Shown here: piece after piece, positions 1 through 8,826 of the stretch
How positions within the stretch are numbered: the first letter of the stretch is position 1
Layout: each line of letters starts with the position of its first letter
Translations under genes and position numbers: made by a program
From: DASYHS01 sp035998295
Lineage (GTDB): Bacteria > Pseudomonadota > Alphaproteobacteria > Azospirillales > Azospirillaceae
Direction: 5' to 3'
DNA length: 33,241 bases
Assembly: GCF_035998295.1 (NCBI RefSeq)
Contig: NZ_DASYHS010000026.1
Location: 1-33,241, forward strand
Notes under the pieces: model-generated
Told to the model about the DNA's origin: nothing
Database searches by the model: none
The model's input: the letters and a program-made list of their open reading frames with translations, nothing else

Positions 1-1
1 G

Positions 2-121
2 GTCGAGGATACCGCCGTGGGCGGCGCCGTCGAGGAGCCCAGCGTCGTGATCGAGGACGCGCTCGAGCAGACCGAGGAGGCCATCGAGGCCGTTCCCGAC
101 GAGCCGGTGACCTCCCAGTAA
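2..121 (+). CDS. C-terminal end of an unidentified acidic protein (partial)
   Basis: An open frame enters from the left edge and ends at TAA 119-121, leaving 39 residues. The tail is strongly acidic: it is rich in Glu, Asp, Val and Ala and ends in EPVTSQ. Codon use is GC-rich at third positions, as in real genes of this window. No domain can be recognised from so short a piece. It converges on the fliK-like gene, whose stop lies about 60 bp away. The stop codon lies inside a 13-bp tandem duplication. The function is unknown, and the frame itself is only moderately certain. Confidence 0.55.
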   Translation, partial: VEDTAVGGAVEEPSVVIEDALEQTEEAIEAVPDEPVTSQ

Positions 122-141
122 GGCCGGCCAGTAAGGCCGGC
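116..141. repeat. 13-bp perfect tandem duplication over a stop codon
   Basis: The unit CAGTAAGGCCGGC occurs twice back to back (116-128 and 129-141). The first copy contains the TAA stop of the partial gene, and the second supplies another TAA at 132-134, in a different frame. It looks like a recent slippage event at a gene end. Similar short duplications occur at three other gene junctions in this window. Confidence 0.85.
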
Positions 142-144
142 GCA

Positions 145-170
145 GGCCGCCCCGGTGAACGGGGGCCGGC
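145..170. terminator. Possible weak hairpin between convergent genes
   Basis: CCCCG at 150-154 can pair with CGGGG at 160-164 around a 5-nt loop, and imperfect GC pairs extend the stem. It lies between the convergent partial gene and the fliK-like gene. No U-tract follows on either strand, so intrinsic termination is only a guess. Confidence 0.2.
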
Positions 171-179
171 GGAGGCGGG

Positions 180-2081
180 TCAGGCGATCAGCCCCCGCTC
201 TCCGCCGGCACCTGCCGCGCCGGGGGACGGGGGCACGACGACCCAGCCCTCGCCGCCGCCCTGGAACGAGGCGGACCCGGTCAGGCCCAGCCCGTCGAGC
301 GTGACCGTGAACAGGTTCTGAACGTCCTGCCGGATCTCCGCCGGCAGGACGTCGCGCGTTCGCAGGATCAGGTCGAACCGCTTGTCGCGCACGAGACCGT
401 CGAACTGCATCTTTCCCAGCGCGCTCAGGTCGACGTCGATCAGGAACCGGCGCGCCTTGCCGCCGCTGCGCTCCGTGCCGTCCGTCTCCTCGTCGTCGGA
501 CCGGCGCACGAAGAGCTGGATGCGCGCGATCGCCTGCCCGTCGGAAAACGGCAGCGAGTAGGCGCGCCAGTCGCCCGGCAACGGCTCCGCCGCCTGCCGG
601 GACAGCGTCTTGAAATCATCCTCCAGCGCCGACATCGCCTTGCGGTTCGTGGTCTCCAGCGCCTGGGCCGCGCGCTCGCCGATCCAGCGCCGCGCGTCTC
701 CGCCCTGGCGCACGGCGCCGGTGAAATGCGCGATGGCGCCGGCCAGGCGCGGTCCCGCTTGCGGCAGCACGGCGGACATCAGCGCGCGCGTCCCTCCCGG
801 GTCGGCCTGGGCCAGCGCATCGAGGGCATGGCGCAGGCTCGGCCATTCGCCGCCGTGCAGCGGGCTGAAGGCCGCCGGGGGCGGGGCGGCCGGCAGCGCG
901 ATCGCGACCACCGTGCCGGGCGGCAGGACGGCGCGCGCCTGCACCACCAGCGGCCCGTTGCCCGACGCCAGGATCGTCTGTCCGCCTGGGGACGTGCCGG
1001 TCACTACGGCTTGGAGCACCGGGCCGGGCGGGGGAGGGGCGGCAGGCGCCGGCGCGGCGGCGCCCGACGATCCTGCCGCCGCGCCGGGAAGCCGCAGCAC
1101 GTGGAGGTCGACGGGAGCGCCCTGGCGCAGCCCGGACGCGGGCAGGGTGGACGCCGGGGTCGCAGGCTGCGTCGACGGCTGGATTGGGGCCGGGGCCGGG
1201 GAGGCCTGCGGCGCCTGGGATAACGGCTGCGGCCGCACCGGCACCGGTAGTGGCGCCGGCGCGGCTCCGGCGGCGGGCATGGCCGCCCTCGCCGGAGTCG
1301 CGGGCGGAGGGGACGATGGCGGAGGAGACGAAGGCGGGGGGGCCGCGCCGCGCGCGGGCGCCTGGGTGCCTTCCGGCACGGTGGCGGCGGGCGGCGGGGC
1401 GGTCGGGGATGCCTGGGGCGCCGGCGCCTGGGGAGCCGCCGCGCGGGCGCCATAGGCGGCCGCGGCGCTGGCGGCGGCGCCGGGTGGGGCGCCGGGCGGA
1501 ACATGGTGCGATGGCGTCGCGGGCGCGGCCGCGGGCTGTGTGACGGGCGGTTGCGCGGCGGCGACGATCGTCGCGGCGACGACCGTTCCGGGCCGCAGCG
1601 GCGCCTGGGGAGGCGGTTGCGCCGCCGCCTGCCCCGCCGGGGGCTGGAGGCCCTGGGCCTGGGGGATCTGGGCCTGAGGGATCTGGGGCGGAGCGGCCTG
1701 CCCCTGGACCGCCTGCCCCTGGACCGCCTGCCCCTGGACCGGCGGCGCCTGGAGCGCGACGAAGGCCTGCGCGCGGGTGGGGGGATTCCCGGCCGGGATC
1801 TGCAGCGTCACGGGCCGGTCGGCGGGCAGCGGCACGGTGGTCCGCAGCACGATCTCGCCCATCGGCGTGCGCAGCCGTACCAGCCCGCCGGCCGTCTCGC
1901 CCGTGGGCGTGCCGGTCAGGACGGCCGGCCGGGTCAGATGGGCGAGGCGCTGGGGAAGCTGCTCGATCTCCACCTCGCCGACGGCCTGGGGCGCCGGGCT
2001 CGCCGCCTGCGACGCGGCGCCGGCGCCGGAACTGCCGGTGCCGGCCGGCGCTACCGGCGGTGGCGGCGCGACCCCGGCCAT
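180..2081 (-). CDS. fliK: FliK-like flagellar hook-length control protein
   Basis: The protein has 633 residues. A short conserved N-terminal part (about residues 35-110) is followed by some 300 residues that are almost only Ala, Pro, Gln and Gly, including a VQGQA tandem repeat. A folded C-terminal part lies at about residues 420-615. Its end (LPFSDGQAIARIQLFVRR, then FLIDVDLSALGKMQFDGLV) resembles the FliK C-terminal domain, which in known FliK proteins contacts the export gate and switches substrate from hook to filament. The long unstructured middle fits a secreted molecular ruler. It is the last gene of the operon, 7 bp after flhG, and ATG 2081 follows that stop closely. The name rests on the C-terminal pattern and the context; a divergent unnamed flagellar protein is the alternative. 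Confidence 0.68.
   Translation of the reverse strand: MAGVAPPPPVAPAGTGSSGAGAASQAASPAPQAVGEVEIEQLPQRLAHLTRPAVLTGTPTGETAGGLVRLRTPMGEIVLRTTVPLPADRPVTLQIPAGNPPTRAQAFVALQAPPVQGQAVQGQAVQGQAAPPQIPQAQIPQAQGLQPPAGQAAAQPPPQAPLRPGTVVAATIVAAAQPPVTQPAAAPATPSHHVPPGAPPGAAASAAAAYGARAAAPQAPAPQASPTAPPPAATVPEGTQAPARGAAPPPSSPPPSSPPPATPARAAMPAAGAAPAPLPVPVRPQPLSQAPQASPAPAPIQPSTQPATPASTLPASGLRQGAPVDLHVLRLPGAAAGSSGAAAPAPAAPPPPGPVLQAVVTGTSPGGQTILASGNGPLVVQARAVLPPGTVVAIALPAAPPPAAFSPLHGGEWPSLRHALDALAQADPGGTRALMSAVLPQAGPRLAGAIAHFTGAVRQGGDARRWIGERAAQALETTNRKAMSALEDDFKTLSRQAAEPLPGDWRAYSLPFSDGQAIARIQLFVRRSDDEETDGTERSGGKARRFLIDVDLSALGKMQFDGLVRDKRFDLILRTRDVLPAEIRQDVQNLFTVTLDGLGLTGSASFQGGGEGWVVVPPSPGAAGAGGERGLIA
1696..1740. 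repeat. Three perfect 15-bp tandem repeats inside the fliK-like gene
   Basis: The unit GCCTGCCCCTGGACC occurs three times (1696-1710, 1711-1725, 1726-1740). It keeps the reading frame and encodes the repeated VQGQA unit in the low-complexity linker. Next to it are IPQAQ-type repeats. Gain or loss of units would change the length of the unstructured region without breaking the frame. Confidence 0.9.
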
Positions 2082-2088
2082 GCCGGCC

Positions 2089-2880
2089 TCACTGCGGGGC
2101 GAAGAGGCGGCGGGCGACGGCTTCCACGTCTCCGGCCGCGTCGGCCCCCGGCGAGCGGAGCAGCAGGGGGCTCTGGTTGCGGATCGCGTCGCGGACCCGG
2201 GGGTCCCGCCGGATGATGCCGGCCAGCGGGGGCGAGAACTTCAGGAAGTTCTGGCATGCCTTCAGGATGGTGCCGTAGGTCCGTTCGCCCTCGCGCACGG
2301 AGCTGGCCATGTTGACGACGACGCGCAGGTCCGCGTTCGGGCTCGCCGCGTGCGTGACCTTGATGAAGGCGTAGGCGTCGGTCAGCGACGTCGGCTCGTC
2401 GTTCGTGACCACCAGCGTGATGCCGGCCGGCCCGGCAAGGTGGCGTACCGTCCGGTCGACCCCCGCGCCAAGGTCGACGACGACGGCATCATAGGAGCGG
2501 GCGACCTCCACGAGGTCCCTGCGCAGCTCGCCGAGCCGCGCCGGCGTCAGGTTGGCGAGGCTTCCCGAGCCCGACCGCCCGGCGATGATGTCGAAGCCGC
2601 CCTCGGCGAAGCGCTCCGCCGCGGCGGCCAGCGGCAGCGTGCCGTCCATCACCGCGCCCAGGTCGTTCCTGGGCATCAGGCCGAGCTGGATGTCGACGTT
2701 GGCGAGGCCGAGGTCGCCGTCGAACAGCAGCGTGCGCCTGCCCAGCCGGGCGAGGGCGTGCGACAGGGTGATCGACAGCCAGGTCTTGCCGACTCCGCCC
2801 TTGCCGCTGGCGACGGCGACGACGTTATAGCCCCTGAGGGGAATCGCGTTTGTCGGGAGGGCCGGGGACAGGTCGGTCAT
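2089..2880 (-). CDS. flhG: FlhG (MinD-like ATPase, flagellar number control)
   Basis: The protein has 263 residues and is a ParA/MinD-family ATPase. The deviant Walker A motif KGGVGKT is at residues 27-33. The switch segment LLFDGDLGLANVDIQLGL and a Walker B-like VVVDLGAG follow. In bacteria with polar flagella FlhG limits flagellar number and acts with FlhF at the membrane. The ATG overlaps the flhF stop as ATGA (2877-2880), so translation is probably coupled. The usual C-terminal amphipathic membrane-targeting helix is not obvious: the protein ends at EAVARRLFAPQ. Family assignment is firm. FlhG rather than MinD follows from the flhA-flhF-flhG order. Confidence 0.92.
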   Translation of the reverse strand: MTDLSPALPTNAIPLRGYNVVAVASGKGGVGKTWLSITLSHALARLGRRTLLFDGDLGLANVDIQLGLMPRNDLGAVMDGTLPLAAAAERFAEGGFDIIAGRSGSGSLANLTPARLGELRRDLVEVARSYDAVVVDLGAGVDRTVRHLAGPAGITLVVTNDEPTSLTDAYAFIKVTHAASPNADLRVVVNMASSVREGERTYGTILKACQNFLKFSPPLAGIIRRDPRVRDAIRNQSPLLLRSPGADAAGDVEAVARRLFAPQ

Positions 2881-3893
2881 GAGAAGGTTCCCGTTTGCTT
2901 GGCAACGGAGCGTGCCGGCGCGGAGGAGGGGAGCAGGAGTCGTGCCAGGGTGACCGGGTTGAGCGGCGTCAGGCCCTCGGCGACCTTGGCGGTGACGCTG
3001 ACGTCGGAAAACGCGAGCCCCACCTCGTGGGTGACCGCGAGCAGCCCGCCGAGCCGCCGGGTCATGTCGAGGCGGGTGACGAGCAGGCGGCGCACGCCGA
3101 GCCGATGGAAGCAGCGCGCGACCTCCGCGGTCTCGACCGGATCGCCGCCGCCCGGAAGCACCAGGATCGGCTCGACCTCGACCGCGCCCAGCAGCTCGGC
3201 GAGGTCGTCCATGTCGCCGGCGTCGAAGGGGTTGCGGCCGGCGCTGTCGATCAGGACCTGCTCGACGCCGCGCTGCACCTCGAGGGCGTCCGCGAGCGCC
3301 AGCGTGTCCTCGACCGCCAGCAGCCTCAGCTTCAGCAGGCGGGTGAACGCCTGAAGCTGCTCGACCCCGCCGGCGCGCACGGTATCGGTGGTGATGACGC
3401 CGACCAGCTGCCCCTTCAGGGTCGCCCGCGCGGCGAGCTTGGCGACCGTCAGCGTCTTGCCGGCGCCGGGCGGGCCGACCAGCATGATCGGCTTGGGCGC
3501 CGCCGCCGCGGGCAGGGGGGCGAAGGTGAAGAGCGTGTCGAGCCCGGCGCCGAGCGCCAGCAGCGGATCGTCGGTGTCGAAGGCGGTCGCCGCCTCGACG
3601 ATGCGCTCGGCCACGGCGCGCGGCGTGCCGTGGCGCCGCAGCGCGTCCGTGATCGCGTCCGCGACGTCGATCTCGGGCGTGGGATGGACGCTGGGCGGCA
3701 ATGCGCGGCGGGGTTCGACCGGGGCCGCGGGCGGGGCCGGCGCCGCGGGCCCCGCCTCGTCGATGGCCGCCGTGACGCGCACCCCGCCTTCCTCCTCCCG
3801 CGTGGCGACGATGATGGCATCGTCCCCCAGCGCGGCCCGGACGGCGCGCATGGCCTCCGCCATGCTCGGTGCGTGAAAGCTCTTGAGCCGCAC
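2877..3893 (-). CDS. flhF: FlhF (SRP-type GTPase, flagellar placement)
   Basis: The protein has 338 residues. The N-terminal part (1-45, MRLKSFHAPSMAEAMRAV) is the typical FlhF start. A Pro/Ala linker follows, then an NG GTPase domain from about residue 75. Motifs seen are G1 GPPGAGKT (140-147), DTVRAGG (170-176), G3 DSAGR (216-220) and TRLD (273-276) at the G4 position, where TKxD is usual. FlhF guides FliF and the export apparatus to the flagellated pole. Translation begins at GTG 3893, with AAAGGA eight bases upstream. It lies 24 bp after flhA and overlaps flhG by 4 nt. Confidence 0.94.
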   Translation of the reverse strand: MRLKSFHAPSMAEAMRAVRAALGDDAIIVATREEEGGVRVTAAIDEAGPAAPAPPAAPVEPRRALPPSVHPTPEIDVADAITDALRRHGTPRAVAERIVEAATAFDTDDPLLALGAGLDTLFTFAPLPAAAAPKPIMLVGPPGAGKTLTVAKLAARATLKGQLVGVITTDTVRAGGVEQLQAFTRLLKLRLLAVEDTLALADALEVQRGVEQVLIDSAGRNPFDAGDMDDLAELLGAVEVEPILVLPGGGDPVETAEVARCFHRLGVRRLLVTRLDMTRRLGGLLAVTHEVGLAFSDVSVTAKVAEGLTPLNPVTLARLLLPSSAPARSVAKQTGTFS

Positions 3894-3917
3894 GTCAGGG
3901 TCCTTTCAGCGCCATGG

Positions 3918-6038
3918 TCAGATCTGCCCCTGCGTTCGGATCTTCGCCTTCGGATGGATCTCGTTCTGCGACATCACGACCGTGGCCGGCCGGAACCGCT
4001 CGACGATCGAGCGCACGTAGGGGCGGATGCCGGGGCTGGTCAGCAGCACCGGCGTCTCGCCCATCATGGCGTGGCGCTCGAAGGTCTGGCGGACGGCGGT
4101 GATGAACTGCTGCAGCCGGCTCGGCGCCATGGAGAGCTGGCGCTCCTCGCCGTCGCCGACCAGCGCCTCGGCGAAGGCCTGCTCCCATTCCGGCGACAGC
4201 GTGACCAGCGGGATGAAGCCGGACTCGTTGGTGTTGGCGTCGGAGATCTGCCGGGCGAGGCGCGTGCGCACGTGCTCGGTGATCATGGTGATGTTGCGGG
4301 TAAAGCCGCAGGCCTCCGAGACGCCCTCGAGGATGGTCGGCAGGTCGCGCACGGACACCCGCTCGGAGAGCAGGTTCTGCAGCACGCGCTGCAGCCCGCT
4401 GACGGTGATCTGGGCCGGGATGACGTCCGCGACCAGCTTCTGGTGCACCCGGTCCAGCTCGTCGAGCAGCTTCTGCGTCTCGGCGTAGGACAGGAGCTCG
4501 GACATGTTGTCCTTGATCACCTCGGTCAGGTGGGTGACCACGACGGTGGAGGGGTCGACGACGGTCAGGCCCTTGAACAGGGCCTCCTCGCGGTAGGCGG
4601 GGTCGATCCAGGTCGCCGGCAGGCCGAAGGTCGGCTCGGTCGTCTGCTCGCCGGGCAGGGTGATGGCGTCGCCGCGCGGGTCCATCACCATCAGCATGTT
4701 GGGACGGATGTCGCCGCGCCCGGCGTCGATCTCCTTGATGCGGATCACGTAGCCGTTGGGCGGGAGCTGCAGATTGTCCTGGATGCGGACCGAGGGCATC
4801 ACGAACCCGATCTCGCCCGCGAGCTGCCGGCGCAGGCCCTTGATCTGCTCGGTCATGCGCGCGCCCGGCTGGTCGGCGTTGATCAGGCTCAGCAGCGCGT
4901 AGCCGAGCTCCAGGCGGACGAGGTCGATCGAGAGCGCGGTGGCGATCGGCTCGTCGGCGACCGGCGCATGGGGCAGGGCCGCCGCCTCCGCCTCGGAGGC
5001 GCGGGTCTCCGCCGCCTTGCGCGCACGCATGCGCGGCAGGTACCAGGCCCCGGCGCCGGCCGCGGTCGCGAGCAGCAGGAACGGCACGAAGGGCATGCCC
5101 GGCAGCGCCGCCAGCGCCAGCAGCAGCACCGAGGCTAGGCCGAGCGCCGTCGGATAGGTCGTGAGCTGGCCCAGCACCGCCTTGTCCGCGCCCTGCACCC
5201 CGGCCTTGGAGACGAGCATGCCCGCCGCGACCGATACGATCAGCGCCGGGATCTGGGACACGAGGCCGTCGCCGATCGTCAGCGTCGCGTAGGTGTCGGC
5301 CGCCTCCATGAACGGCATGTCGTGCCGCGCGAAGCCGATCACCATGCCGCCGATCACGTTGATGAAGGTGATCACGAGGCCGGCGATCGCATCGCCGCGC
5401 ACGAATTTCGACGCGCCGTCCATGGCGCCGAAGAAGGTGCTCTCCTGCTCGAGCTCCCGCCGGCGCCGGCGCGCCTCCGCCTCGTCGATCATGCCCGCCG
5501 ACAGGTCGGCGTCGACCGCCATCTGCTTGCCCGGCATCGCGTCCAGGGTGAAGCGCGCCGCGACCTCCGCGATGCGCCCGGAGCCCTTGGTGATGACGAC
5601 GAAGTTCACCAGCGTCAGGATCGCGAACACGATGATGCCGATGATGAAGTCGCCCTGCATCACGAAGTCGGCGAAGGCTTCGATGACCGCGCCGGCCGCG
5701 TCCGTCCCCTCGTGCCCCTGGGACAGGATCAGGCGGGTCGAGGCGAGGTTCAGGGCGAGGCGCAGCAGCGTCGCGATCAGCAGGATCGCCGGGAAGGAGC
5801 TGAACTCCAGGGGCTTCTGGATGAACAGCACCGTCATCAGGATCATCACCGAGAAGGTGATCGAGATCGCGAGCGACATGTCCAGCAGGATCGCCGGCAT
5901 GGGCAGGATCAGCACGACCAGGATCAGCACCAGGCCGAGCGCCAGGCCGACGTCGCCGCGCAGCAGCTTCGTCTTGGCCAGCGCCAGCAGGTCCGCCCCG
6001 CCGAAACCCGCCGCGCGCCCTCCCGTACCGTCGGTCAT
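3918..6038 (-). CDS. flhA: FlhA, flagellar type III export gate protein
   Basis: The protein has 706 residues, a normal FlhA length. The N-terminal half has about eight hydrophobic membrane segments and the conserved cytoplasmic loop RFTLDAMPGKQMAVDADL (the FHIPEP-family signature). A linker near residue 340 leads to the cytoplasmic domain that in known FlhA binds chaperone-substrate complexes and forms the nonameric ring. It couples proton flow to export of rod, hook and filament subunits. GGGAG lies upstream of ATG 6038. It is 46 bp after flbD and 24 bp before flhF. No flhB, fliP, fliQ or fliR lies in the window, so the rest of the gate is encoded elsewhere. Confidence 0.97.
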   Translation of the reverse strand: MTDGTGGRAAGFGGADLLALAKTKLLRGDVGLALGLVLILVVLILPMPAILLDMSLAISITFSVMILMTVLFIQKPLEFSSFPAILLIATLLRLALNLASTRLILSQGHEGTDAAGAVIEAFADFVMQGDFIIGIIVFAILTLVNFVVITKGSGRIAEVAARFTLDAMPGKQMAVDADLSAGMIDEAEARRRRRELEQESTFFGAMDGASKFVRGDAIAGLVITFINVIGGMVIGFARHDMPFMEAADTYATLTIGDGLVSQIPALIVSVAAGMLVSKAGVQGADKAVLGQLTTYPTALGLASVLLLALAALPGMPFVPFLLLATAAGAGAWYLPRMRARKAAETRASEAEAAALPHAPVADEPIATALSIDLVRLELGYALLSLINADQPGARMTEQIKGLRRQLAGEIGFVMPSVRIQDNLQLPPNGYVIRIKEIDAGRGDIRPNMLMVMDPRGDAITLPGEQTTEPTFGLPATWIDPAYREEALFKGLTVVDPSTVVVTHLTEVIKDNMSELLSYAETQKLLDELDRVHQKLVADVIPAQITVSGLQRVLQNLLSERVSVRDLPTILEGVSEACGFTRNITMITEHVRTRLARQISDANTNESGFIPLVTLSPEWEQAFAEALVGDGEERQLSMAPSRLQQFITAVRQTFERHAMMGETPVLLTSPGIRPYVRSIVERFRPATVVMSQNEIHPKAKIRTQGQI

Positions 6039-6084
6039 CGGCCGGCTCTCCCGCGGGTATGCGGCACGCTATGCGGGGATGCGC

Positions 6085-7572
<1,488 letters not shown>

Positions 7573-7623
7573 CCTAACCTCTCGCCTCCGGTACGATCGG
7601 GGCTTCTATGTCCGCGCGGCCGC

Positions 7624-7956
7624 TCACGACCGGTCGGACTTGATGATTTCGGTCATGGTCACGCCGAGGCGGTCCTCGACCACGACGACTTCGCCGCGCG
7701 CGACCAGCCGGTTGTTGACGTAGATGTCGATCGCCTCGCCGACCTTGCGGTCCAGCTCCACGACCGCGCCGCGGCCGAGCTTCAGGAGCTGGCTCACCTG
7801 CATCGTGGCCTTGCCGAGCACGGCCGAGATCTGGACCGGGATGTCGTAGACCGCCTCCAGGTCCCGGGTGGCGGGGCCCGACGGGTCGAAATCCGCGAGG
7901 TCTCCCCGACCGCCGTTCTCCAGTTCGTCGAGCGAGAAGCTGTCCTTGGTCGCCAT
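7624..7956 (-). CDS. fliN: FliN, flagellar C-ring protein
   Basis: The protein has 110 residues. After an acidic N-terminal stretch (to about residue 34), the SpoA/FliN domain spans about 37-108: IPVQISAVLGKATMQVSQLL, then DIYVNNRLVARGEVVVVEDRLGVTMTEII, all hallmark FliN positions. FliN forms the base of the rotor C-ring with FliM and FliG and docks FliH during export. The frame stays open upstream to 8160, but ATG 7956 is chosen. It has CAGGAGA just upstream and the natural FliN length, and the longer version would overlap fliH. Confidence 0.95.
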   Translation of the reverse strand: MATKDSFSLDELENGGRGDLADFDPSGPATRDLEAVYDIPVQISAVLGKATMQVSQLLKLGRGAVVELDRKVGEAIDIYVNNRLVARGEVVVVEDRLGVTMTEIIKSDRS

Positions 7957-8000
7957 TAGGCTCTCCTGAGAAGGTGTCGGGGGGCCGAAGCCGTCACGGC

Positions 8001-8741
8001 TCAGCCCTCGGCCATCGTCGTGGGCGGCACCGCGGCCGCATGCGCGCGGGCACCGCCGCCCGCCTGCCCGGCCGTCCCGCCGCCGAGCAGGCGGCCGGCG
8101 ATGCGGTCCAGGTCGCGCCACAGCCGCTCGGCTTCGCGCTCGGCGCCGCCTTCGGCCCATTCGACCCGGCAGTCGCCGTAGCCGAGCGTCGGGTCGGCGA
8201 GCACGATCGTCTTGCCGGCGAAGCCGCGCGCCGTCGTCAGGGCGTCGATGCGCCCGGCGATCTCGTCCAGCATCTCGTCGTGGACGCGCACGACGAGGCG
8301 GGGCTCCTCGATCATCTCGGCGACGCAGTCCTCGATCATCGCCTCGACCTCGGCCAGGCCGTGCCGGCGCGCCTGGGTGGGCAGCAGCTTGCGGGCGATC
8401 GCCATCGCGATGCGCGCCGCCTCGTCGCGCCGGTCGGCGGCGGACGCCTCGGCCTGGGCGAGCATGGCCAGGAGCGCCGCCTCGGCCGCGGCCAGCACGT
8501 CCGCCAGCCTCTGCGCCGCCGCCGTCTCGGCCGCCGCCTTGCCGGCGGCGAAACCGTCGGCGTAGCCGTCCTCGTGCGCGCGCAGCAGCTCCTCGCGGCT
8601 GAAGGTCGGCTCCGGCGGCGGTGCGGGCTCGGGCTCGGGTTCCGGCACCGGCGGCGGTGGCGGTGGCGGCTCGAGCTCCTCGCGGCGACGGGTCGGGTCG
8701 TCGAAGGAGGTGTCGAAGAGGAACTTGCGGGTCGTCGACAT
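8001..8741 (-). CDS. fliH: FliH, flagellar export ATPase regulator
   Basis: The protein has 246 residues. It starts with MSTTRKFLFDTSFDD, then a Pro/Glu-rich stretch (about 24-46). A long Ala-rich helix with GYADGFAAGKAAAE spacing follows (about 58-110), then a FliH/HrpE-type C-terminal domain (about 110-215). FliH homologues hold the FliI ATPase in check and link it to the C-ring through FliN, which is encoded next. Caulobacter calls the equivalent gene flbE. It lies directly after fliF with no fliG between. The start is ATG 8741, with only a weak ribosome site. The assignment rests on composition, helix pattern and position. Confidence 0.85.
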   Translation of the reverse strand: MSTTRKFLFDTSFDDPTRRREELEPPPPPPPVPEPEPEPAPPPEPTFSREELLRAHEDGYADGFAAGKAAAETAAAQRLADVLAAAEAALLAMLAQAEASAADRRDEAARIAMAIARKLLPTQARRHGLAEVEAMIEDCVAEMIEEPRLVVRVHDEMLDEIAGRIDALTTARGFAGKTIVLADPTLGYGDCRVEWAEGGAEREAERLWRDLDRIAGRLLGGGTAGQAGGGARAHAAAVPPTTMAEG

Positions 8742-8765
8742 GCGTTGTTCCGGCGGCTCCCGGCG

Positions 8766-8817
8766 GGGTCAGGGACTGCGGCGGGTCAGGGACTGCGGCG
8801 AGGTCAGGGACTGTGGC
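8766..8817. repeat. Three 17-18 bp tandem repeats between fliF and fliH
   Basis: Near-identical units GGTCAGGGACTGCGGC recur at about 8766-8782, 8783-8799 and 8800-8817; the last has one change and one extra base. They fill most of the 85-bp gap where fliG would normally lie. Each unit reads CAGTCCCTGA on the transcribed strand. No hairpin or ribosome site is evident. Confidence 0.9.
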
Positions 8818-8826
8818 GGGCGGTCG

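Noticed and set aside
2895..5138. 747-codon plus-strand open frame opposite flhF and flhA
   Set aside because: It is antisense to two certain genes. Its Arg/Asp/Gln/His-rich composition is typical of mirrored high-GC coding sequence, and it has no recognisable domain.
8766..8817. Tandem repeats as a CRISPR array
   Set aside because: The units are directly abutting, with no spacers between them, and only three copies exist.
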